A program made the position numbers and the translations under genes. Source: Streptomyces sp. CB03234 (lineage in GTDB: Bacteria; Actinomycetota; Actinomycetes; Streptomycetales; Streptomycetaceae). Taken from it: a DNA stretch of 64,000 bases. The stretch spans positions 487,591 to 551,590 of the forward strand of contig NZ_LIYH01000002.1 of the NCBI RefSeq assembly GCF_001905885.1. Direction: 5' to 3'. Each line of letters starts with the position of its first letter. Positions within the stretch are counted from its first letter, which is position 1. A model generated the notes under the pieces. That model saw only the letters and a program-made list of their open reading frames with translations, was not told the DNA's origin and did not search any database. Below are positions 7,360 through 18,486 of this stretch, piece after piece.

Positions 7360-9179
7360 CCGCCCGGGCCCGCCCGCCCCTCGGTCCCGCCGCGGACGCC
7401 GGCGCCCCCGCGGGGGCCGGCGCCGCGGCCCCGGGTGCCGGCCACAACGGCCAGAACGGTGTGGCGGAGGAGAACGCCCACCAGGCCGACTCCACCGGCC
7501 CGGCCGACTCCACCGGCCCGGCCGGCCCCACCGCCGAGGAGATCCACGCATGCCTCGACGCCTGGCTCGCCGACACCGTACTCGCGCCTCGGGCCGACCC
7601 GTCGGCCCCGCTGCTCGACCTCGGCGTCGACTCCCTCGACCTCATCCGCACCGCCCGCCGCATCGACGCCACCTTTGGCGTCCGCGTACAGCTACCGGAG
7701 CTGGCCGCCCCCGAGATGACCACGGCCCGGCTGGCCGCGCTGGTCGCCGAACGCGCCGCCCGCCGCCGTACCGCCGACGCCGCGCCGCCCGGCGCCGGCC
7801 ATGGTCCGGTCGTACTCACCCCTCCGCAGGAACAGGCCTGGGAGGAGCAGACCGGCGACCGGGGCCACTGGAACCAGGCGCTGCTCCTCACCACCCGGCC
7901 AGGCCTCGACGCCGAGCTGTTCGCCGAGGCCGTGCGCCGGCTGGTCGCCGGGCACGCCTCGCTGCGCCTGGCGGTCGAGGCGCCCCCGGCCCGGCGGCCC
8001 CGGCAGGTCGTGGCGGCCATTGCCGCCGACGGCCCGCCCGCCAAGGCCCTGGGCCCGGTGCTGGACACGATGGACATCTCCGAACTCGCCGACCCCGAAC
8101 TGCCGGCCGCGATCGCCCTGCGCTGCGCGGTCGAACAAGAGGCCCTTGACCCGCGGACCGGACGTGTGGCCCGGTTCGTCCGCTTCGACGCGGGCCCGGC
8201 CCGCCCGGGGCGGCTGCTGATCGTCATCCACCAGATCGCGTTCGACATGGTCTCGTGGTCCGTCCTCCTGGAAGATCTCGAGGAGCTGTACACGGCGCTG
8301 GAAGCCGGCCGGGACGACGCCTGGTGCGCCGAGGGCACCTCGTACCCCGAGTGGGCTCAGGCGCTCGCCGCCCACGCACGCACCCCCGAGACCGAGGCGG
8401 AAGCCGAGTGGTGGACCGACGTGGTCAGCACCCCCGCGACCATCCCGCTGGACCACGCGGTCGACGACCCGCGGGCCGTCAACACCGCCCACACCGCCGC
8501 GACCCATCGCGAGGAGTTCCCCCGGGAGCTCACCGCCCGCCTCCACACGGCGGCCCGCGCCCACCGTGCCCACCCCGGTGACCTCGTCCTGCACGCCCTG
8601 GGCGAGACGCTGGCCGACTGGCTCGACGAGACGGCGGTCCGGGTGGACATCCTGCGGCACGGGCGCGAGGAGGCCGTCGGCGACACCCATCTGGCCCGCA
8701 CCACCGGTTGGTTCACCACCACCGTGCCCGTCCGCATGGACCTGGCCCCCGGCAGCGCGGCCGAACGGCTCGCCCGGACGGTCGGCCACCTCGCGGCCAT
8801 GCCCGGCGGCGGAGTGGGGTACGGCGCGCTCAGCCGCCACGGCCGACCGCGCATCGCGGCCGCCCTGCGCGCTGCCCCGCCCAGCGATGTCTCCTTCGAC
8901 TTCGAGGGCGACGACGCGGACACCCTGCCGCTGCGCACCGTTCTGCCGGACGTGGCACCGGAGCCCGTCGGCGACATCACCGCCCCCCACTGGACGCGGC
9001 CTCACCTCATCGAGGTGATCGCCACGACGGACGACGAGGTACTGCGCGTCGAGTGGTGGTACTCCACCGCCCTGCACGACGAGGCGACCGTACGTGACCT
9101 CGCCGCCCGCCACCGGGCTGCCCTCACGGCCCTCCTCGACACGGCGGGACCCGACGCGGCCGGGACACGCAGCAGCTGA
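7356..9179 (+). CDS. Carrier-condensation NRPS protein with altered HHxxxDG motif
   Basis: About 607 residues. After an Ala/Gly/Pro-rich leader containing an 18-bp tandem duplication (ADSTGP twice), a carrier domain spans roughly residues 58-135 with the phosphopantetheine serine at 93 in LGVDSLD. A condensation domain fills the rest. Where the family has HHxxxDG, this protein has H292-Q-I-A-F-D-M: the second, catalytic histidine is glutamine and the final glycine is methionine. The rest of the fold is recognisable (MVSWSVLLEDL and a C-terminal WWYSTALHDEATV). A T-C layout resembles the stand-alone VioM-type proteins that attach beta-lysine to a finished core. Whether it is catalytic by another residue or is a scaffold cannot be decided from sequence. 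Confidence 0.85.
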   Translation: MTARARPPLGPAADAGAPAGAGAAAPGAGHNGQNGVAEENAHQADSTGPADSTGPAGPTAEEIHACLDAWLADTVLAPRADPSAPLLDLGVDSLDLIRTARRIDATFGVRVQLPELAAPEMTTARLAALVAERAARRRTADAAPPGAGHGPVVLTPPQEQAWEEQTGDRGHWNQALLLTTRPGLDAELFAEAVRRLVAGHASLRLAVEAPPARRPRQVVAAIAADGPPAKALGPVLDTMDISELADPELPAAIALRCAVEQEALDPRTGRVARFVRFDAGPARPGRLLIVIHQIAFDMVSWSVLLEDLEELYTALEAGRDDAWCAEGTSYPEWAQALAAHARTPETEAEAEWWTDVVSTPATIPLDHAVDDPRAVNTAHTAATHREEFPRELTARLHTAARAHRAHPGDLVLHALGETLADWLDETAVRVDILRHGREEAVGDTHLARTTGWFTTTVPVRMDLAPGSAAERLARTVGHLAAMPGGGVGYGALSRHGRPRIAAALRAAPPSDVSFDFEGDDADTLPLRTVLPDVAPEPVGDITAPHWTRPHLIEVIATTDDEVLRVEWWYSTALHDEATVRDLAARHRAALTALLDTAGPDAAGTRSS

Positions 9180-9213
9180 ACACCCCACGGACGGACACGA
9201 GAAGACACCTGCC

Positions 9214-9612
9214 ATGACTCTGCCCAGCGTGCTCGACCCCTTCTTCGTCATCGCCTGCCCCGACCCCGGCCGGCCGGCGGTCACCGACAACGGAACGACG
9301 GTCCGACACGGCCGCCCGGCCGGCCGGGCAGGGGCGGTGGCCGACCTGTCCGCCACCCCCGCACGCGGTCCGCACCCGCCCGTGGCCGTCACCCCGCACC
9401 ACAGCGTCAGCGACATCGGCGCGACCCTCGACACACCCGACGGCACGGCGCCGGAGGACGGTGGCATCACGGCCGAACCCGCCGCGCGGCGCGCGCACCC
9501 GCGTGCCACGCTCCCCCCGTACCTCGTCCCCGACCGGATCGTCGCGGTCCCCGAACCGCACCCCCGCACCGGCAAGGCCGGCTGCGCGGCCACCCGGGAC
9601 CGGTACCTGTGA
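9214..9612 (+). pseudogene. Collapsed NRPS adenylation domain (internal deletion)
   Basis: An open frame of 132 codons that reads as the two ends of an adenylation domain joined together. Residues 1-75 resemble the A1-A2 region (VLDPFFVIACPDPGRPAVTD, later AGRAGAVADL and PVAV). The last 55 residues resemble the C-terminal subdomain (LPPYLVPDRIVAVPE then RTGKAG, keeping the A10 lysine). The ATP-binding and substrate-pocket cores A3-A8, normally about 350 residues, are missing, so it cannot be an active adenylating enzyme. The frame is intact and its stop overlaps the GTG of the exporter gene, so it may survive because it keeps translation coupled. It could be the relic of a stand-alone adenylation protein like the one that extends beta-lysine chains in streptothricin biosynthesis (inference). 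Confidence 0.7.
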
Positions 9613-11303
9613 GCAACCGGTTCTTCGACGCCTCGGTGGCTCCCGCCTCCTTGCCCGAGGCGGACGTGCGGGGCCCCTGGGCCTACCTGTGGTGGTTGGT
9701 GCGAATCCGGCCCTGGCCGTTGGTGCTGAGCGGCGTGCTCGGTGCCGTCTGGATGGTCCCCCTCGCCCTGATCCCGCTCGTCATCGGCAGGGCCATCGAC
9801 GAGGCCGGCCAGGGCAGTGGCCAGGCCGGACTGTACCTGTGGTCCCTGTTCGCGCTGGTCCTCGGCATCGTCCAGGCCCTCGCCGGCGCCGGCTTGATCC
9901 AGGCCGCCGTGGGCGCCGAGGCGCACGCCCTGTCGCACACCCACCGCCTACTGATGCGGCACGTGGTCCGGCTGGGCGCCACTCTGGGCGGCAAGGCCCG
10001 CTCCGGCGACGTGGCCGCCTCGGCCGCCGCCGACGTCGAAAGCATCGGCAACGCCTTCGAGGTGGTCGGCCGCACCATCGGCGCGGTGTTCGCCGCCGTG
10101 CTGGTGGCCGTGGCCCTCACCGCCACTTCGCCCGTGCTCGGGCTGGCCGTGCTCATCGGCGTCCCGGCCGCCGTCCTGGGCATCGGACCGCTGCTGCGGC
10201 CGCTCCAGGAGCGCGACGAGGCCCAGCGCGAGCAGATGGGCATCGCCACCTCCCAGGCCGGCGACATCGTCGCGGGCCTGCGGATCCTGCGCGGCATCGG
10301 CGGCGAGGCCGGTTTCGCCGAGCGCTTCCGCCGCACCAGCCAGGAGGTGCGGCGCGCCGGCGAGTCGGCCGGCCGGATGGAGGCCTGGCTCCAGGCGGCG
10401 GGGGTCTTCCTGCCCGGCCTCGTCACCGTCGGCATCGTCTGGTTCGGCGCCCGCCTCGCCGTGCAGGGCACCATCACCGCCGGCGAACTGGTCGCCTTCT
10501 ACGGCGCGTCGGCCTTCCTCACCCTCCCGGTGAGCACCGCGACCGAGGCCGCCGAAACGCTCAGCCTGGCCAAGGTCGCCGCCGGCCGGGTCTGCACCCT
10601 GCTGCGCCTCACCCCCGAGACCACCCAGCCCGCGCACCCCGAGCCGTTGCCGCCGGGACCGCTCTCGCTGGTGGACGCCCACACCGGCATCGCCGCCGAG
10701 GCCGGACAGCTCACCGTGGTCGTCGCCCCCGCCGACCGCACCGGGAACCTCGCTGACCGGCTCACCCGCCCGGGCCGGTCCGGCGACGGCGCCCCGGCCG
10801 TGCTGCTCGGCGGCGTCCCGCTCGACCGGGTGGACCTCGCCGAACTGCGCTCCCGGGTGCTCCGGTCCGGGCCGGCCGACACCCTGTTCAGCGGCACCGT
10901 ACGGGAGGAGCTGACCGCGGAGGCCGCCCGCTCCCCACGCGACCTGGACGTCGCGCTTTTCACCGCCGACGCCGACGACGTGGTCGAGGCCCTCCCCGCC
11001 GGCCTGGACACCCGCCTCGACGAGGGCGGCCGGGCCCTGTCCGGCGGTCAGCGCCAGCGCCTCGTCCTCGCGCGGGCCCTGCTCGCGGCCCCCGACGTCC
11101 TGGTGCTGGAGGACCCGACCTCCTCCGTCGACGCCCACACCGAGGCGCGGGTGGTCGAACGCGTGGCCGCCGCCCGCGCGGGTCGCACCACCATCGTGTT
11201 CAGCGACAGCCCGCTGTGGTGCGGAGTCGCCGACCGAGAGGTCCGCCTCGACGCGGGCCACGTCCCCGGCAGCCCCGACCGCTCCGCAGGAGTGCCCTCG
11301 TGA
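9609..11303 (+). CDS. ABC exporter subunit, degenerate ATP site with intact signature
   Basis: 564 residues: six-helix exporter transmembrane domain (about 25-320) then a nucleotide-binding domain. The Walker A loop is lost; residues about 365-385 read VVVAPADRTGNLADRL with no GxxGxGK[ST]. Walker B reads VLVLEDPTSS instead of LDE, and the H-loop reads VFSDSP with Asp for His. The signature LSGGQRQRLVLARALL (about 477) is intact. It is coupled by GTGA overlaps to the relic upstream and to the partner exporter downstream. The pair should form a heterodimer in which this subunit supplies the signature motif. Location at the end of an antibiotic cluster suggests export and self-protection. Confidence 0.9.
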   Translation: MSNRFFDASVAPASLPEADVRGPWAYLWWLVRIRPWPLVLSGVLGAVWMVPLALIPLVIGRAIDEAGQGSGQAGLYLWSLFALVLGIVQALAGAGLIQAAVGAEAHALSHTHRLLMRHVVRLGATLGGKARSGDVAASAAADVESIGNAFEVVGRTIGAVFAAVLVAVALTATSPVLGLAVLIGVPAAVLGIGPLLRPLQERDEAQREQMGIATSQAGDIVAGLRILRGIGGEAGFAERFRRTSQEVRRAGESAGRMEAWLQAAGVFLPGLVTVGIVWFGARLAVQGTITAGELVAFYGASAFLTLPVSTATEAAETLSLAKVAAGRVCTLLRLTPETTQPAHPEPLPPGPLSLVDAHTGIAAEAGQLTVVVAPADRTGNLADRLTRPGRSGDGAPAVLLGGVPLDRVDLAELRSRVLRSGPADTLFSGTVREELTAEAARSPRDLDVALFTADADDVVEALPAGLDTRLDEGGRALSGGQRQRLVLARALLAAPDVLVLEDPTSSVDAHTEARVVERVAAARAGRTTIVFSDSPLWCGVADREVRLDAGHVPGSPDRSAGVPS

Positions 11304-13174
11304 CGACGACCCCCACCCAGGCTTCCGCCGGCGCCGCCCCGGCCCCGCCTCCCGGCCCCGCGCCCGCCGGGCCGCCGGGCCGCGCCGAGGCGGGCCGGCT
11401 GCCGCTGGCCGACCGGGCCGACGTCCGCGTCTGGATCGGCGCCTTCCTCCGTGGCGAGGCAGCCCGGCTGCTCCTCAGCTTCGCGCTGTTCGCCGCCGCC
11501 CTGGTGGCCGGCCTCATCGGCCCCCGGCTTCTCGGCCACTTGGTCGAGTCCGTCAAAGCCGGCACCACCACCGGCCGGGTCGACCTGCTCGCCCTGGCCT
11601 TCGTCGCCATCCTCGTCGCGCACGCGCTGCTCGCCCGCGCGGCCCGCACCCAGGCCACCCTGCTCGGTGAGCGCGTCCTGGCCAAAACGCGCGAGAACTT
11701 CGTCCGCAGGGTCCTCGGGCTGCCGCTGGCGGAGGTGGAGAGCGTCGGCACCGGCGACCTCCTCAGCCGCGCCACCACCGACGCCGACCGCCTCAACGAG
11801 AGCATCCGGCAGGCCGTCCCGCGCATCGCGCTGGCCGCCGTCAGCCTGGTGTTCACCGTCGCGGCGATCCTGCTGACCTCGCCCCTGCTCGCGCTGGGGC
11901 TGCTGGCCGGGATACCGTTCGCCGCCCTGTCGACCTGGTGGTACCGGCCGCGCGCCACCCGCGCGTACCAGCGGCTGCTCGCCGAGGAGGCCGACGTCCT
12001 GGCCGTCACGCACGAGACCGCCCGCGGTGCCGCCACCGTCGAGACCCTGGGGCTCGGGCCCCGCCAGGTGAAGCGCCACGGCGCGGCCGTCGACCAGGTG
12101 GTACGCACCCGGCAGCGCACCACCTGGCTCCAGACCATCTGGTTCCCCAGCCTGGACCTCGCCACCATGGTGCCGATGGCGCTGTGCCTGCTCATCGGCG
12201 GGCTCGCCTACCAGCGGGGTGCTGTGGGGCTCGGCGAGCTGACCGCCGTGGTGCTGTACGTGCAGGCGCTCGGCGAGCCCCTCAACGACCTGCTGACCTG
12301 GACCGACGAACTCCAGATCGGGAACGCCGCGCTGCGCCGGATCCTGGGCGTGGACCGGCTGCCGCGCGAGGAGCCGCGGCCGCCGGCGGCCATCGAGGGT
12401 CACGCCATCCGGGTGGAAGGGGTCGGCTTCGGCTACGGCCCCGGCCGCGAGGTCCTGTCCGGCATCGAGCTCGACATCCGCCCCGGCGAGCGCCTGGCTG
12501 TGGTCGGCGCCTCCGGTGCGGGCAAGTCGACCCTCGGCAAACTGCTCGCCGGCGTGCACCATCCCACCCGGGGGACCGTACGCATCGGCGGCGCCGAGAT
12601 CGGCACCCTGCCGGTGGACCAACTACGGCGTGAGATCGTGCTCGTCACGCAGGAGCAGCACGTGTTCACCGGCACGGTACGGGACAACCTCACGCTGGCC
12701 CGTGAGGAGGCCCCGCCGGACGAGCGGCTGTGGGAGGCGCTGGAGACCGTCCTGCTGACGGACTGGGCGCGCGGGCTCCCCGACGGCCTCGATAGCGAGA
12801 TCGGGCCGGGCGCCGCTCCGGTGTCCCCGTCGGCGGCCCAGCAGCTGGCACTGGCCCGGCTGCTGCTGTCCGACCCGCACACGCTGGTCCTGGACGAGGC
12901 CACGGCGCTACTGGACTCCACCGCCTCCCGCCGGGTCGAGCGTTCTCTCGCGGCGCTGATCGAAGGCCGCACGGTGATCTCCATCGTGCATCGCCTGGAC
13001 TCGGTGCGGTACGCCGACCGCATCGCGGTCATGGACCGGGGCCGGATCGTCGAGCTCGGCAGCCACGAGGAACTCCTGGCGGCGGACGGTGCCTACGCGT
13101 CTCTGTGGCGCTCATGGCAGGCGGCCCGGCACTCGGACCCGGCGGCGGGGGAGCACACACGGGGACGGCACTGA
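11300..13174 (+). CDS. ABC exporter subunit, intact Walker sites with degenerate signature
   Basis: About 624 residues from the GTG at 11300, which follows an AGGAG site and overlaps the partner's stop. After a Pro/Ala-rich leader come the six-helix transmembrane domain (about 45-330) and a nucleotide-binding domain with Walker [10 protein letters not shown] (about 402), Walker [12 protein letters not shown] (about 528) and the switch histidine in IVHRLDS. The signature is degenerate: [13 protein letters not shown] where LSGGQ is expected. It is thus the mirror image of its partner, and only one of the two composite ATP sites should hydrolyse. Probable last gene of the antibiotic cluster. Confidence 0.92.
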   Translation: MTTTPTQASAGAAPAPPPGPAPAGPPGRAEAGRLPLADRADVRVWIGAFLRGEAARLLLSFALFAAALVAGLIGPRLLGHLVESVKAGTTTGRVDLLALAFVAILVAHALLARAARTQATLLGERVLAKTRENFVRRVLGLPLAEVESVGTGDLLSRATTDADRLNESIRQAVPRIALAAVSLVFTVAAILLTSPLLALGLLAGIPFAALSTWWYRPRATRAYQRLLAEEADVLAVTHETARGAATVETLGLGPRQVKRHGAAVDQVVRTRQRTTWLQTIWFPSLDLATMVPMALCLLIGGLAYQRGAVGLGELTAVVLYVQALGEPLNDLLTWTDELQIGNAALRRILGVDRLPREEPRPPAAIEGHAIRVEGVGFGYGPGREVLSGIELDIRPGERLAVVGASGAGKSTLGKLLAGVHHPTRGTVRIGGAEIGTLPVDQLRREIVLVTQEQHVFTGTVRDNLTLAREEAPPDERLWEALETVLLTDWARGLPDGLDSEIGPGAAPVSPSAAQQLALARLLLSDPHTLVLDEATALLDSTASRRVERSLAALIEGRTVISIVHRLDSVRYADRIAVMDRGRIVELGSHEELLAADGAYASLWRSWQAARHSDPAAGEHTRGRH

Positions 13175-13260
13175 CCGGAGGCCGTACCGGCCGCGCGAGC
13201 TGTTTGTGTGCTGCCTGTGGCGCATGGGCGGGACGCAGGGAGGTGCGCGAGGATGGGGGT

Positions 13261-15294
<2,034 letters not shown>

Positions 15295-15565
15295 CGCTGA
15301 AAACACAGTTTTTATCGGGACAGCGCCTGAATGTCAGTCCCTACCTCTATTCTCATCGGACATAAGGAGTGGAGACTCCGCGCATGTTCTGGGGAGGGCG
15401 TGTGCGGACGTTGACCGAGGGCGTCGACGGCCAGGGGGGTCCTGCCGCGATCCGCCCCTGACATGTCTCTTGGGGAACGACCGTACTGCGGCGGCGTGAC
15501 ACCGGTGCGACCACCGGTGCGCGCACCTGCTCCGCCGCGGCACGGCCGGAGGGGGGAACTTTTCC
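15295..15565. other. Promoter-containing gap before the glycan operon
   Basis: A 271-bp region upstream of a four-gene operon. The first 70 bases are AT-richer than the surroundings (15299-15370). I see no gene, and no repeat or hairpin strong enough to name. Confidence 0.4.
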
Positions 15566-16822
15566 GTGCTCGTATCCGTGTCCGTCGCCGCCATTTCGCT
15601 GGCGCTCTTCTGGATGGCCGCCTTCACCCTGTGGTGGCAGATGCACGCCTGGCGTACGCCCGAGACGCTCGCCGCCACCCGATTCCAGAGCCCGGACGGG
15701 CAACAGGGGCTGTCGTTCTCGCTGTTGCTGCCCGCCCGCCATGAACAGCTCGTCCTGGAGCACACGATCGACCGGCTGCTGGAGTCCAGCCACCGGGACT
15801 TCGAGATCATCGTGATAGTCGGCCACGACGACCCCGAGACCACCGAGGTCGCCGAACGGGCCGCCGTCCGCGACCCCGGCCGCGTACGCGTCGTCGTCGA
15901 CACCCACGAGTCCAAGAACAAACCCAAAGCCCTCAACACCGCCCTGCCCTACTGCCGGGGCGACGTCGTCGGCGTCTTCGACGCCGAGGACCAGGTCCAC
16001 CCCGAGCTGCTCGCACACGTCGACCACGCCTTCACCGCCACCCGCGCCGACGTCGTCCAGGGCGGCGTCCAGCTGATCAACTTCCACTCCAGCTGGTACT
16101 CCCTGCGCAACTGCCTGGAGTACTTCTTCTGGTTCCGCTCCCGCCTCCACCTGCACGCCGCCAAGGGCTTCATCCCGCTCGGCGGCAACACCGTCTTCGT
16201 CCGCACCGACGTGCTGCGCGAGGCCGGCGGCTGGGACCAGAACTGCCTCGCCGAGGACTGCGACCTGGGCGTGCGGCTCTCCAGCGTCGGCAAGAAGGTC
16301 GTCGTCGCGTACGACGCCGACATGGTCACCCGCGAGGAGACCCCCGGCACCCTGATGAGCCTGCTCAAACAGCGCACCCGCTGGAACCAGGGCTTCCTCC
16401 AGGTCTACCGCAAGAAGGACTGGAAGCAACTGCCCACGCTCGGGCAGCGGATGCTCGCCCGCTACACCCTCATGACGCCGTTCATGCAGGCCTTCACCGG
16501 CGTCATCATCCCGCTCAACGTGGCGGTCGCGCTCTTCCTCGACGTCCCCATCGGCATCGCCGTCATCACCTTCCTCCCCCTGCTGACCGCGATGGTGACG
16601 TTCGTCTTCGAGATCGTCGGACTGCACGACTTCGGCAGGCAGTACGGGCTGCGCGTACGGCTCGTCCACTACCTGAAGCTCATCGTCGGCGGGCCCTTCT
16701 ACCAGCTGCTGCTGGCGGGCGCGGCGGTCCGCGCGGTCTGGCGCGAGCAGCGCGGCCGCAACGAGTGGGAGCTCACCAGCCACGTCGGCGCCCACCTCGT
16801 ACGGGAGGAAGCCACCCGATGA
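15566..16822 (+). CDS. Membrane GT2 family glycosyltransferase
   Basis: 418 residues from a GTG at 15566 preceded by a GGAGGGGGG ribosome site. An N-terminal membrane helix (about 1-22) is followed by a GT-A domain with LLPARHEQ, the acidic VFDAEDQVHP motif, AEDCDLGVRL and QRTRWNQGF (the Q-x-x-R-W motif of processive beta-glycosyltransferases). At least two further membrane helices lie near the C-terminus (about 305-360). It is the first gene of a four-gene set joined by ATGA/TTGA/GTGA overlaps. It may make or extend a surface polysaccharide from a nucleotide sugar; the sugar is unknown. Confidence 0.88.
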   Translation: MLVSVSVAAISLALFWMAAFTLWWQMHAWRTPETLAATRFQSPDGQQGLSFSLLLPARHEQLVLEHTIDRLLESSHRDFEIIVIVGHDDPETTEVAERAAVRDPGRVRVVVDTHESKNKPKALNTALPYCRGDVVGVFDAEDQVHPELLAHVDHAFTATRADVVQGGVQLINFHSSWYSLRNCLEYFFWFRSRLHLHAAKGFIPLGGNTVFVRTDVLREAGGWDQNCLAEDCDLGVRLSSVGKKVVVAYDADMVTREETPGTLMSLLKQRTRWNQGFLQVYRKKDWKQLPTLGQRMLARYTLMTPFMQAFTGVIIPLNVAVALFLDVPIGIAVITFLPLLTAMVTFVFEIVGLHDFGRQYGLRVRLVHYLKLIVGGPFYQLLLAGAAVRAVWREQRGRNEWELTSHVGAHLVREEATR

Positions 16823-18486
16823 CCGCCACCCTTCCCGCGGCTCCCGCAGCCCCCGAGACGATCGCCGTCCCGGCACCGCACGACAAGAGACGGCTGGTCA
16901 CCCGGCCCGTCATACGCTTCCGCAGCTCCCGCCCCGACCTGATCCTGTGCGGCGTGCTGCTCGTGGCGATCCTCCTCGTCCAGGGCTGGAACATCCAGCA
17001 GTACCCCACCCTCAGCGACGACGAGGGCACCTACCTCGCCCAGGCGTGGGCCGTGCAGAACGGCCGGGGCCTCGCCCACTACACGTACTGGTACGATCAC
17101 CCGCCGCTCGGCTGGATGCAGCTCGCCGCCCTCACCTGGATACCGTCGCTGATCGCGCCCGAGACGATGACCGTCGCCTCCATGCGCCTGGCGATGCTGC
17201 TGGTCAGCGCCGCCAGCGCGGTGCTCCTGTACGTGCTGGCGCGCCGCCTGTGGCTGCCCCGCTGGGCCGCGGGCCTGGCCATGGCGCTGTTCGGGCTCTC
17301 CCCGCTCTCCGTCGTCCTGCAGCGGGAGATCTTCCTCGACAACCTCGCCGTGATGTGGATGCTGCTGGCGTTCTGCCTCGCCGCCTCACCCGACCGGCAC
17401 CTGTGGCACCACTTCGGCGCCGGGATCACCGCCGCCACAGGTGTCCTCACCAAGGAGACGATGCTCGTCGTCCTCCCGGCGCTGCTGGTGACCATGTGGC
17501 GCCACGGCCACCGCGACACCCGCAAGTTCGCCGTCACCGGAGCCATCACCGCCTGCGCGCTGATCGGCTTCTCCTACCCGCTGTTCGCGCTCCTCAAGGG
17601 CGAGCTGCTGCCCGGCGACGGACACGTCTCCCTGTGGGACGGCATCACCTACCAGATGAGCCGCCCCGGCTCCGGCTTCATCCTCACCGACGGCACCGGC
17701 TCCAACGGGGTGCTCGACTCCTGGCTCTACTACGACCGTGTCCTGCCGCTCGGCGGCCTCGCCGGCGCCGCCCTGCTCCTGCTCACCCTCCGGTGGTCGG
17801 TCACCGCGCGGGCCCTGGCCGGACCGGCGCTCGCCGTCGCCATCCTGGCGGTCGTCGCCATGCGCCCCTCCGGCTACCTGCCCGCCATGTACGTCATCCA
17901 GGCGCTGCCCTTCCTCGCCCTGGTCCTCGCCGGCGGCGCGGCCAGCGTCGCCCACGCCGTGCTGCGCCGCCCGATCGCCACGCCCCACGGCCCGCACCGG
18001 GCCCCGCTCGGCACCGCCGTCCGCCGGACCGTCGCCGTCCTGCTCGCGGCCACGGCGGCCGTGTACGTCGTCCCGCGCTGGTACGACGGCGACCGCACCG
18101 CCATGACCGCCGACGCCAACGCCCCCTACCGGGCCGCCGCCGCCTGGCTCGGCCGCGAGGTCCCCGACCCCGCCCACACACGCGTGCTGGTCGACGACGC
18201 GCTCTGGCTCGACCTCGTCCACGCCGGGTACGAACCCGGGCTGGGGGCCATCTGGTTCTACAAGGCCGACCTCGACCCGGCGGTGACGAAGACCATGCCC
18301 CGCGGCTGGCGGGACCTGGACTACGTCGTCGCCTCCCCGACCGTCCGGCGCGACGCGCGTGACCTGCCCAACGTCAAGGCGGCGCTGGAGCACTCGACGC
18401 CCGTCGCCACCTTCGGCGAGGGCGAGGAACGCATCGAGATCCGGAAGATCACCGGAGACCGGAACAGCCGAGCGGAGGCCTCTTGA
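16819..18486 (+). CDS. GT39/ArnT-like polytopic glycosyltransferase
   Basis: About 555 residues from the ATG at 16819, which overlaps the previous stop. After a cytoplasmic leader the first periplasmic loop has LSDDEGTYLAQAWAVQNG and YTYWYDHPPLGWMQLA. The acidic DDE pair and the HPP motif are those of dolichyl/undecaprenyl-phosphate-sugar-dependent transferases (PMT/ArnT). About ten hydrophobic helices follow, then a soluble C-terminal domain. It should transfer a sugar from a polyprenyl-phosphate donor on the outer face of the membrane. The next gene encodes a likely donor synthase, which supports that reading. Confidence 0.85.
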   Translation: MTATLPAAPAAPETIAVPAPHDKRRLVTRPVIRFRSSRPDLILCGVLLVAILLVQGWNIQQYPTLSDDEGTYLAQAWAVQNGRGLAHYTYWYDHPPLGWMQLAALTWIPSLIAPETMTVASMRLAMLLVSAASAVLLYVLARRLWLPRWAAGLAMALFGLSPLSVVLQREIFLDNLAVMWMLLAFCLAASPDRHLWHHFGAGITAATGVLTKETMLVVLPALLVTMWRHGHRDTRKFAVTGAITACALIGFSYPLFALLKGELLPGDGHVSLWDGITYQMSRPGSGFILTDGTGSNGVLDSWLYYDRVLPLGGLAGAALLLLTLRWSVTARALAGPALAVAILAVVAMRPSGYLPAMYVIQALPFLALVLAGGAASVAHAVLRRPIATPHGPHRAPLGTAVRRTVAVLLAATAAVYVVPRWYDGDRTAMTADANAPYRAAAAWLGREVPDPAHTRVLVDDALWLDLVHAGYEPGLGAIWFYKADLDPAVTKTMPRGWRDLDYVVASPTVRRDARDLPNVKAALEHSTPVATFGEGEERIEIRKITGDRNSRAEAS

